Assembly: GCA_937942105.1 (NCBI GenBank)
Contig: CALDFS010000080.1
Coordinates: 1 to 11,760, forward strand
DNA length: 11,760 bases
Direction: 5' to 3'
Source of the DNA: an uncultured Ruminococcus sp.
Lineage (GTDB): Bacteria > Bacillota > Clostridia > Oscillospirales > Ruminococcaceae
Shown here piece by piece: positions 7,240 to 11,760 of the stretch (its first letter is position 1; the number at the start of each line of letters is the position of its first letter). A program made the translations under genes and the position numbers. The notes under the pieces are model-generated. The model had not been told where the DNA came from. It searched no databases and worked only from the letters and a program-made list of their open reading frames with translations.

Positions 7240-7674
7240 ATGAAAATCGTGATACAAAGAGTACTGCAAGCGCAGGTAGAGGTTGCAGGCGAGGTCGTTG
7301 GAAAAATCGGCAAAGGGTATCTTATCCTGTTCGGTGCTGCGCAGGGCGATACCAACGAGGACGCCATCCGCCTTGCAGAAAAAATCTCGAAGCTTCGCAT
7401 ATTCGAGGACGAAAACGGCAAAACCAACCTTTCCATTTTTGACATCGGCGGCGAGGTGCTGAGCGTTTCGCAGTTCACGCTTTTAGCCGACTGCTCCCAT
7501 GGCAACCGCCCGAGCTTCACAAATGCCGCCAAGCCCGATGAAGCAAGGCGGCTGTATGAGCTTTTCAACTCCGAACTGAGGGCAAAGGGGCTTAACGTCG
7601 AAACAGGGGTGTTCGGTGCGGATATGAAGGTCGAGCTTGTTAATGATGGGCCGTTTACGGTGGTGTTGGAGTAG
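7240..7674 (+). CDS. dtd: D-aminoacyl-tRNA deacylase
   Basis: This 144-residue cytoplasmic proofreading enzyme hydrolyses D-aminoacyl-tRNA (and glycyl-tRNA-Ala), keeping D-amino acids out of proteins. The length is that of a normal bacterial DTD. The start MKIVIQRVLQAQVEV matches the family's first strand, the active-site motif is S-Q-F-T-L-L-A-D at residues 77-84, and the cross-subunit Gly-cisPro motif is N-D-G-P-F-T at 135-140. Both are needed for the chirality check, so the enzyme should be active as a homodimer. The ATG follows an AAAGGA site at a slightly long distance. It is first in a two-gene operon with the ArsC/Spx-like gene 38 bases downstream. Confidence 0.96.
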   Translation: MKIVIQRVLQAQVEVAGEVVGKIGKGYLILFGAAQGDTNEDAIRLAEKISKLRIFEDENGKTNLSIFDIGGEVLSVSQFTLLADCSHGNRPSFTNAAKPDEARRLYELFNSELRAKGLNVETGVFGADMKVELVNDGPFTVVLE

Positions 7675-7712
7675 GCGGACATCTCAAAATAATATAAAAG
7701 GACGGTGCAAAA

Positions 7713-8054
7713 ATGAACATCCAAATCTTCTACAAATCCAAATGCTTCGATTCCAAAAAGGCGGAGCGGTGGTTCAAGGAGCGCGGAATAAAGGCGCAGA
7801 TGATAGATTTAAACCAGAAGGGAATGTCCCGTGGGGAGCTTAAAAGCGTTTTGGCAGCGGTAGGGTCGGTCGAGGCGCTTATAGATACCAAGGCAAAGTC
7901 GCAGGACGCGCTGCTGCTTAAATATCTCGGAAGCGATGAGGATAAAATCGAGAAGCTTTTAGAGAACCCCTCGCTGATAAAAAGCCCGGTGGTACGAAAC
8001 TCCCGTCAGGCGACGGTTGGGTACTGCCCTGAGGTTTGGAAGAAGTGGGAATAA
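7713..8054 (+). CDS. ArsC/Spx/YffB-family thioredoxin-fold protein
   Basis: This 113-residue protein is of the arsenate-reductase-like glutaredoxin family. It starts with the strand M-N-I-Q-I-F-Y and has the cysteine motif K-C-F-D-S-K-K-A, with Cys11 and Ser14 in place of the C-x-x-C of Spx. The conserved R-G-I region follows at about 24-26, and near the C-terminus S-P-V-V-R-N carries the family arginine. A true arsenate reductase is not supported: no ars genes are nearby and only one active-site Cys is seen. A general redox or regulatory role is possible; YffB-like proteins are largely uncharacterised. The ATG follows AAAGGACGG. It lies 38 bases after dtd without a terminator in between and is followed by a strong one, so it ends that operon. 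Confidence 0.88.
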   Translation: MNIQIFYKSKCFDSKKAERWFKERGIKAQMIDLNQKGMSRGELKSVLAAVGSVEALIDTKAKSQDALLLKYLGSDEDKIEKLLENPSLIKSPVVRNSRQATVGYCPEVWKKWE

Positions 8055-8060
8055 TCACAT

Positions 8061-8109
8061 AAAAATCGGGTGCAGAATCGCGCGGTGATGGATTTTGCAC
8101 CCGATTTTT
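8061..8109 (+). terminator. Intrinsic terminator of the dtd operon
   Basis: A perfect 14-bp inverted repeat (arms 8061-8074 and 8096-8109) ends in GATTTTT on the plus strand. The T tract stops two bases before the -35 box of the next gene, so termination and new initiation are packed with no spare sequence. Confidence 0.93.
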
Positions 8110-8110
8110 C

Positions 8111-8139
8111 TTGACATCGCGCCCAGCATTGTGTATAAT
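8111..8139 (+). promoter_or_regulatory. Consensus promoter of the tandem-repeat membrane protein
   Basis: TTGACA at 8111-8116, a 17-base spacer and TATAAT at 8134-8139 form a perfect consensus. The downstream TGTCAA at 8142-8147 is the inverted complement of the -35 box. The region 8106-8151 matches 9131-9176, the lipoprotein gene promoter, at 39 of 46 positions. Confidence 0.88.
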
Positions 8140-8167
8140 AGTGTCAAAATTAGTTGGAGGCGGTACT

Positions 8168-8767
8168 ATGGACGAAAGGGTGGAAAAGTTTCTGAAGAAT
8201 AATGAAAGCTCCTCGGAAAAAGACGAAATGCTTATTGAAGCGGGCTTGTATGACAAGGTTACTATGCCCGAAGCTGATGCTGTAAATCCCCACGGGAACA
8301 AAAGAGTTGAAGAGTTTTTAGCAAATAACGAAAACACCTCGGAAAGAGATGAAATACTGATTGAAGCTGGCTTATATGATAAGATTTATATGCCCGAAAC
8401 GGATGCAGCCAATCCCTACAAGAACGAAAGCCTGAAATACGATTACCCCGAATCGGAATACGACGAGAAAAAGGGCAGAACCGTCTATTACAGAAAGCAG
8501 GCTATAAAGGTAACGGATGAGGAGTATGAGGCTATTCTCAGATGCATCTCGGGCGACAAAAATCTGCTTGCCGACATTATTTCATGGGGCGCATATATCG
8601 TCTTCGCAATCGGATTTATTGTGGGGATTCCGATTGGCACAAGCTCCGGCTTCGCTACAACGCTTATGGTATGGCTGTTAGCCGGGATAAGCGGCATTTC
8701 ACTGCTGTGGTTTGCAGAGGTGCTGAAGCTTTTGCAGGATATAAAGAACAGGCTTGGCAGAAAATAA
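8168..8767 (+). CDS. Unrecognised two-helix membrane protein with a tandem 42-residue repeat
   Basis: I do not recognise this 199-residue protein. Residues 3-44 and 45-86 are two copies of one unit, identical at 29 of 42 positions. The core is R-V-E-x-F-L-x-N-N-E-x-x-S-E-x-D-E-x-L-I-E-A-G-L-Y-D-K, followed by M-P-E-x-D-A-x-N-P. The unit is acidic and probably helical. After a charged tyrosine-rich linker (about 87-130) come two transmembrane segments at about 136-157 and 162-184, and a basic tail. No signal peptide is present, so the repeats likely face the cytoplasm, with both termini inside. Such a layout suits a protein-binding or sensing surface at the membrane, but no function is claimed. 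The ATG at 8168 is chosen because it follows GGAGG and lies downstream of the promoter; the frame upstream to 8111 is the promoter itself. It is monocistronic. Confidence 0.85.
   Translation: MDERVEKFLKNNESSSEKDEMLIEAGLYDKVTMPEADAVNPHGNKRVEEFLANNENTSERDEILIEAGLYDKIYMPETDAANPYKNESLKYDYPESEYDEKKGRTVYYRKQAIKVTDEEYEAILRCISGDKNLLADIISWGAYIVFAIGFIVGIPIGTSSGFATTLMVWLLAGISGISLLWFAEVLKLLQDIKNRLGRK
8174..8425 (+). repeat. Tandem duplication of a 126-bp coding unit (two copies)
   Basis: Copies lie at 8174-8299 and 8300-8425, in frame inside the membrane protein gene. The protein copies are far more alike than the DNA: many codons differ only at the third base (for example GGC TTG TAT GAC AAG against GGC TTA TAT GAT AAG). 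This points to an old duplication kept under selection for the amino acid sequence. Confidence 0.9.
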
Positions 8768-8847
8768 TGCTTATATTGAAACACTTCGCCGAATAGGCGT
8801 CAAGCTTTTGGATAAGCGCGGGTAATCACATATGAACATACAAAACA

Positions 8848-8885
8848 ATACCGCTCCGGCTTAAGCGTCGGTGCGGTATCTTTCT
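8848..8885 (+). terminator. Bidirectional terminator between convergent genes
   Basis: The hairpin ATACCGC-T-CCG / CGG-T-GCGGTAT (arms 8848-8858 and 8869-8879) is followed by CTTTCTTTT on the plus strand and by a T-rich run on the minus strand. It serves the membrane protein gene and the XRE gene alike. It also overlaps the last codons of the XRE gene, so it is coding sequence on that strand. Confidence 0.8.
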
Positions 8886-9091
8886 TTTATATCGGTTTCG
8901 CCAGCGATGTAATCAAGGCTGACGTTGTAAAACCTTGCAAGGGTGATAAGGTGGTGAAGCGGTATCTCGTTCGTGCCGTTTTCATACCGTGAATATACCT
9001 GCTGAGTAGTGCCCAAAAGCTCAGCTATGGTTTTCTGTTTAAGGTCGTTATCCTCACGCAGATCCCTGATTCGTTCAACATATGTTTTCAA
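8861..9091 (-). CDS. Small XRE-family (Cro/CI-type) repressor
   Basis: This 76-residue protein is essentially one helix-turn-helix domain. It starts K-T-Y-V-E-R-I-R-D-L-R-E-D-N, then K-Q-K-T-I-A-E-L-L-G-T-T-Q-Q-V-Y-S-R-Y-E-N-G with recognition helix at about residues 28-37. The tail I-P-L-H-H-L-I-T-L-A-R-F-Y-N-V-S-L-D-Y-I-A-G is typical of the SinR/HTH_3 type. The TTG at 9091 is the best start, 8 bases after GAGG; GTG at 9094 is possible. An upstream extension to 9172 would run through the promoter region and lacks family similarity. There is no separate ligand or dimer domain. It is divergent from the lipoprotein gene, and the palindrome in that promoter is its likely operator. Confidence 0.9.
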   Translation of the reverse strand: MKTYVERIRDLREDNDLKQKTIAELLGTTQQVYSRYENGTNEIPLHHLITLARFYNVSLDYIAGETDIKERYRTDA

Positions 9092-9109
9092 CACTATCAC
9101 CTCAAAAAG

Positions 9110-9115
9110 ATTATA
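9110..9115 (-). promoter_or_regulatory. Possible -10 box for the XRE gene
   Basis: TATAAT on the minus strand lies just ahead of the XRE ribosome binding site (9103-9098). The -35 region at about 9133-9139 is poor and overlaps the -35 box of the opposing lipoprotein promoter. The transcript would start almost at the ribosome binding site. If real, the two promoters compete for the same DNA. Confidence 0.5.
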
Positions 9116-9135
9116 CATAAATATAAAACTTTTTC

Positions 9136-9172
9136 TTGACATTACACCTAATATGGTGTATAATAGTGTCAA
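9136..9172 (+). promoter_or_regulatory. Promoter of the lipoprotein gene with a palindromic operator candidate
   Basis: TTGACA at 9136-9141, 17 bases, then TATAAT at 9159-9164 form a perfect consensus. The spacer holds TACACC-TAATAT-GGTGTA (9143-9160), six-base inverted arms that enter the -10 box. Outside them TTGACA and TGTCAA (9167-9172) form a second, wider inverted pair. The gene for the XRE repressor starts 45 bases to the left, so this is the obvious place for it to bind. Confidence 0.82.
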
Positions 9173-9194
9173 AATTTAAAATGGAGGCAAGTTT

Positions 9195-10025
9195 ATGAAG
9201 GCAAAAGTATTCATTCTAGTATTTGTTGCATTGTTAACTGTTGTACTGTGCTCATGCGAAAATGCCGGATTAGAAACAAGTAGTAATCCTGCCCAAATTG
9301 AGCCATTGCCCGGCGAAGGTCAATACGATACTGTTTTAGCTTCAGGTGATGGCTATTATTTGGTAAGCAAATGGGTTGAAAACTATCAAGAAGCCTATAC
9401 AGAGTATGGGGTAATTAATGAAGATGCAAAATGGTTGATTCCTTTGTCCAATGATAATGCTATCGCGAAAGCAGCAAATAGCTTTAGCCCTTACGCTGAA
9501 TCATATTATGATCTGAAATTTGATTATGCAAACGAGGGTATGTTTATAGTCAGAAGGCTATGCTGTATTTTCCCTGAATCTATTGATTTTTATAATTATG
9601 CTGAATCGTACATAGCAAACGGCGGATGTTATGTAATAAATGTCGAATACGGTGGATTGTCCTATGAAGCTGGCTCATTTATAACAAAGTTTTACAATGG
9701 TTATTGTTTTTACCTCAAAAACAGGATTGGTACAATTATTCGTTTAGAAAACAATGGCAAAGAAACAGTGTTTACCAAAGATGGCACAATACCCTATGGC
9801 GAACCTTCTAACGGGCTCATCTATATAAACGAAAAGTTTTATGATGTAGAAACCGCAGAAGTTAAAATTGATTTATCCGAATATGACATGGTGTCTGAGG
9901 GTAACATGACCTTTGATGAAAATGGTCAATACACATTCGTATTTAAAAATCCTGCGGGGACGCGATATTCTGCAACTATCGACACCACGGGAGCTTTTGT
10001 TAACGAACCACAAAAACTTGGCTAA
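9195..10025 (+). CDS. Predicted lipoprotein of unknown function, possibly WG-repeat-like
   Basis: This 276-residue protein starts with M-K-A-K followed by a hydrophobic stretch and L-C-S-C, a lipobox with lipidated Cys at residue 20. It should therefore be anchored on the outer face of the membrane. The mature part is rich in Tyr, Asn, Gly and acidic residues and looks all-beta. The segment E-Y-G-V-I-N-E-D-A-K-W-L-I-P-L resembles one WG-type repeat (Y-G-x-I-D-x-x-G-x-W-x-I-P), but only one such unit is clear, so that assignment is weak. The ATG follows GGAGG by 7 bases. Codon use is much more AT-rich than in the genes to its left, which hints at recent transfer. It is divergent from the XRE repressor and has its own consensus promoter. 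No function is claimed. Confidence 0.82.
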   Translation: MKAKVFILVFVALLTVVLCSCENAGLETSSNPAQIEPLPGEGQYDTVLASGDGYYLVSKWVENYQEAYTEYGVINEDAKWLIPLSNDNAIAKAANSFSPYAESYYDLKFDYANEGMFIVRRLCCIFPESIDFYNYAESYIANGGCYVINVEYGGLSYEAGSFITKFYNGYCFYLKNRIGTIIRLENNGKETVFTKDGTIPYGEPSNGLIYINEKFYDVETAEVKIDLSEYDMVSEGNMTFDENGQYTFVFKNPAGTRYSATIDTTGAFVNEPQKLG

Positions 10026-10242
10026 TGCACCTTATATCGTGCATAAAAGTACAAAAATTTATTTTCTGAAAATTATTGGTGAATTTAGATTATCTCTTTA
10101 GAAATTCTTATATGTCGGTATAGCCCGTATTTCCGGACTTTCCCGGCATTTTAGATATGGGGAGAAGTTCTCATATACTTTCAAAACCTTTTAGGTTTTC
10201 CCTCTCAACGGTAGTAAAAGAAGTAGTAAATTCTGCTTGCGG
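10026..10242. other. Spacer containing the terminus of the integrative element
   Basis: No gene is seen. Past the lipoprotein stop there is a weak TGCAC/GTGCA hairpin without a T tract. Further right are GAGAA-G-TTCTC at 10162-10172, AAAACC-TTTTA-GGTTTT at 10183-10199 and then DR2-like repeats. The junction of chromosome and element must lie here, left of the DR2-like sites, but its exact base cannot be fixed without the other end or an empty site. Confidence 0.6.
10211..10233. promoter_or_regulatory. DR2-like integrase arm-binding sites
   Basis: GTAGTAAA occurs twice, at 10211-10218 and 10223-10230, spaced by 12 bases. The second copy, AAGTAGTAAATTC at 10221-10233, differs at one base from the DR2 site GAGTAGTAAATTC of Tn916 as I remember it, which the N-terminal domain of Int binds near the element end. 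The position just past the int stop codon fits. Confidence 0.75.
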
Positions 10243-11436
10243 CTATGCAATCAGCCGTTCCATTTCAGCCTTTGCGGAAGCGAATGTAGCGTGTGCGTAG
10301 TAGTTCAGCGTCATGGTGATGTTAGAGTGTCCCATAATGTACTGTAACGCTTTCGGGTTCATTCCGGCATTGGCTAAGTTGGTGCAGAACGTATGGCGTA
10401 AGGTGTGCGGTGTCATTACTTTGGGTAAGGCTTCCTCATGGCACTTGTTGTACTTCTTTGCAAGCCCCCGGAACATATTATCATAGCTGGTCGCCGTTTT
10501 CGGGCAACCGTCCCGGTTGAGGAAAAGGAAATTGCTGTAACCGTCAATAATGGTCGGTTTCGCTTTTTTGCGGTTCTTCAACACGCGCCCCAACGCTTCA
10601 TACACTTTTTCACTCATTGGAATTTGTCTGATACCGCTTTGCGTTTTAGGCTTCTCTATGTAGTACCCGGTTTCTGCGCTCCGTAAAAGCTGGTGGTCTA
10701 CATTGATTACCCGGTTTTCAAAGTCAAGGTCGGTTTCAGTCAGCCCGCAGAGTTCGGAAATCCTTAGCCCCGTCCCCAGCAGTATGATAACCTCGTCAAA
10801 ATATTTCTGGTAGACGCTATCACCTTGCATAAAGGATAAAAGGCTTTCTTCCTGTTCCGCTGTGAGGGGTACTTTCGGCTCCGTGTCGTCCTCGATCACG
10901 GTGTTAAGCTGAAAGTCAAAGGGGTTTTTCCTTATACAGTCGTCCTGTATCGCCGTATAGAACGCGGCTTTTAAGGATCGCTTGTCGTTGCTTATGGTCT
11001 TGTAGGATATTCCCTTTTCTTTCATGCGCAACGCCCATTCTTTCGCGTCGGACGGCTTCACACTGTCAATGGGGCAGGAACCAAGTTTATCCGCTTCCAG
11101 CAGCTTCATCAGCCGCTTGCGCCCCTGTGTGGTGTTGTACCGTACATTCCCCCGGTGGCGTGTCTGCTTTGCGTAAAGCTCGCAGACGGTCATTTTCTTG
11201 CCGATTGTATCTATCCCGTCGTCAAGGTCTTTCTGTATCTCTTTTTCCTTTTCTCTAAGGGATATGTCGTCGCGTTTCCCGGCAGGGGTCTTGTCCGTAG
11301 GCACTAACTTCCAAGCGTAGACAAATTGCACTTTGCCAAAAGTATCAGTATATTTGTAAGCATATCTCCCGTCTTTTCTCTGGCTCTCTCCCGAACGCAA
11401 AATGCGGTTTCTATTATCACGTCTTTTCTCCGACAT
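10243..11436 (-). CDS. int: Tn916/Tn1549-type tyrosine integrase
   Basis: This 397-residue site-specific recombinase excises and inserts the conjugative element. It begins M-S-E-K-R-R-D-N-R, like Tn916 Int. It has the three-stranded arm-DNA binding domain (about 1-75, with G-E-S-Q-R-K-D-G-R-Y-A-Y-K-Y), a core-binding domain (about 82-175) and the catalytic domain. Catalytic residues are Arg225 (L-G-T-G-L-R-I-S-E-L), Lys264, His344 and Arg347 (H-T-L-R-H), His370 (G-H) and nucleophile Tyr379 (L-N-Y-Y-A-H-A). All are intact, so it should be active. The ATG at 11436 follows AAAGGAG; the longer frame to 11514 covers the int promoter region and is not family sequence. It lies downstream of xis, with its stop codon facing the element end. 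Confidence 0.96.
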   Translation of the reverse strand: MSEKRRDNRNRILRSGESQRKDGRYAYKYTDTFGKVQFVYAWKLVPTDKTPAGKRDDISLREKEKEIQKDLDDGIDTIGKKMTVCELYAKQTRHRGNVRYNTTQGRKRLMKLLEADKLGSCPIDSVKPSDAKEWALRMKEKGISYKTISNDKRSLKAAFYTAIQDDCIRKNPFDFQLNTVIEDDTEPKVPLTAEQEESLLSFMQGDSVYQKYFDEVIILLGTGLRISELCGLTETDLDFENRVINVDHQLLRSAETGYYIEKPKTQSGIRQIPMSEKVYEALGRVLKNRKKAKPTIIDGYSNFLFLNRDGCPKTATSYDNMFRGLAKKYNKCHEEALPKVMTPHTLRHTFCTNLANAGMNPKALQYIMGHSNITMTLNYYAHATFASAKAEMERLIA

Positions 11437-11463
11437 TGTTTTTGCTCCTTTCCGTGTCGGAAA

Positions 11464-11506
11464 GAGCCTTGATATGCCTACACTTATTATAGCATATTCA
11501 AGGCTC
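11464..11506. promoter_or_regulatory. Hairpin and extended -10 promoter between xis and int
   Basis: GAGCCTTGATATGC (11464-11477) and GCATATTCAAGGCTC (11492-11506) pair with one bulged base. On the minus strand the loop carries TGC-TATAAT (-10 at 11491-11486), an extended -10 promoter, with no good -35 box. int may thus have its own start in addition to read-through from xis, and the hairpin could modulate that read-through. Confidence 0.6.
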
Positions 11507-11525
11507 GTTTTCACTATCTTTTTTG

Positions 11526-11729
11526 CTAAATTGCGTCCAGTGTGTCAATGACTTTTTCAAACTGTTTCCTCTTGATCTGAATACGGTTGCCGTTCAAGAT
11601 CACCCAGCTCGCCGCAGGGTTTTCCTCTGCAAGTTTCCGCAGCTTGTTTTCCCCAATGCGGAAATATTTTGACGCTTCCTCAATCGTAAGCGTGTACTTT
11701 TCCCAAATAGGCACATCAGCATTGTTCAT
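11526..11729 (-). CDS. xis: Tn916-type excisionase
   Basis: This 67-residue winged-helix DNA-bending protein works with Int to excise the element from the chromosome and set the direction of recombination. It reads P-I-W-E-K-Y-T-L-T-I-E-E-A-S-K-Y-F-R-I-G-E-N-K-L-R near the start and N-G-N-R-I-Q-I-K-R-K-Q-F-E-K-V-I-D-T-L-D-A-I at the end. Tn916 Xis, as I remember it, is nearly the same and of the same length. The ATG at 11729 follows AAAGGGGG. The gene lies 89 bases upstream of int, the standard order at the right end of Tn916-type elements. The rest of the element, including conjugation genes and any cargo, should lie to the right. Confidence 0.96.
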   Translation of the reverse strand: MNNADVPIWEKYTLTIEEASKYFRIGENKLRKLAEENPAASWVILNGNRIQIKRKQFEKVIDTLDAI

Positions 11730-11760
11730 TCTATAAATCCCCCTTTCAAAAATGGGTAAA

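Noticed and set aside
7155..7724. 189-codon open frame on the minus strand opposite dtd
   Set aside because: It is the antisense shadow of dtd, rich in Ser and Thr in a low-complexity way, has no ribosome binding site and overlaps a well-supported gene and its promoter.
8174..8425. CRISPR-like repeat
   Set aside because: There are only two adjacent in-frame coding copies with no spacers; it is a protein repeat.
9092..9172. N-terminal extension of the XRE protein
   Set aside because: The extra residues come from translating the shared promoter region; the TTG at 9091 has a proper ribosome binding site and fits the family length.
8861..10025. XRE/lipoprotein pair as a toxin-antitoxin system
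   Set aside because: The genes are divergent rather than co-transcribed, the partner is a large exported lipoprotein and no toxin fold is seen.
10025..10044. ATGCAC/GTGCAT hairpin as terminator of the lipoprotein gene
   Set aside because: The stem is only 6 bp, overlaps the stop codon end and is followed by an A-rich, not T-rich, run.
11437..11514. N-terminal extension of the integrase
   Set aside because: The extension has no similarity to Tn916 Int and covers the xis-int hairpin and -10 box; the ATG at 11436 has a strong AAAGGAG site.

Overview
The window looks like a chromosomal segment of a gut-type Clostridia bacterium, probably in the Ruminococcaceae/Oscillospiraceae range. The basis is TTGACA/TATAAT promoters with 17-bp spacers, strong GGAGG ribosome binding sites, many clean intrinsic terminators, a YtrA-type GntR/ABC operon, a hexameric NADP-type glutamate dehydrogenase, and a Tn916/Tn1549-type integrase and excisionase at the right edge. 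The genus assignment is inference; no rRNA or ribosomal protein gene is present.

Left part (1-2861): the 3' part of an SGNH/GDSL esterase ends at a strong terminator. Facing it is a three-gene operon on the minus strand: a YtrA-type GntR repressor, an ABC ATPase and a six-helix permease. Its promoter overlaps a 36-bp near-perfect palindrome, so the repressor probably controls its own operon. Middle part (2814-6990, minus strand): a two-gene operon encodes a putative cytoplasmic glycoside hydrolase (DUF5060/DUF4038/DUF5605 type) and a Gfo/Idh/MocA oxidoreductase, with its own promoter and terminator. Upstream lies monocistronic gdhA with its own promoter, a leader hairpin and a terminator. With the esterase, this suggests a plant-polysaccharide or glycoside-using lifestyle and ammonium assimilation by GDH.

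Right-middle part (7168-10025, mostly plus strand): dtd (D-aminoacyl-tRNA deacylase) and an ArsC/Spx-like gene form a small operon ending in a terminator that directly abuts the next promoter. That promoter drives an unrecognised two-helix membrane protein with a tandem 42-residue repeat. Next comes a small XRE repressor, divergent from an AT-rich lipoprotein gene. The lipoprotein promoter is a near copy of the membrane protein promoter (39 of 46 positions), but has a palindrome between -35 and -10 that is a good operator candidate for the XRE protein. This XRE/lipoprotein/repeat-protein neighbourhood is the least explained part of the window.

Right edge (about 10100-11760): the end of an integrative conjugative element of the Tn916/Tn1549 type, with DR2-like integrase arm sites, int and xis on the minus strand. 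The rest of the element lies beyond the window. The exact element/chromosome junction could not be fixed from this sequence alone. I found no rRNA, tRNA or CRISPR array, and no clearly new defence or mobile system.
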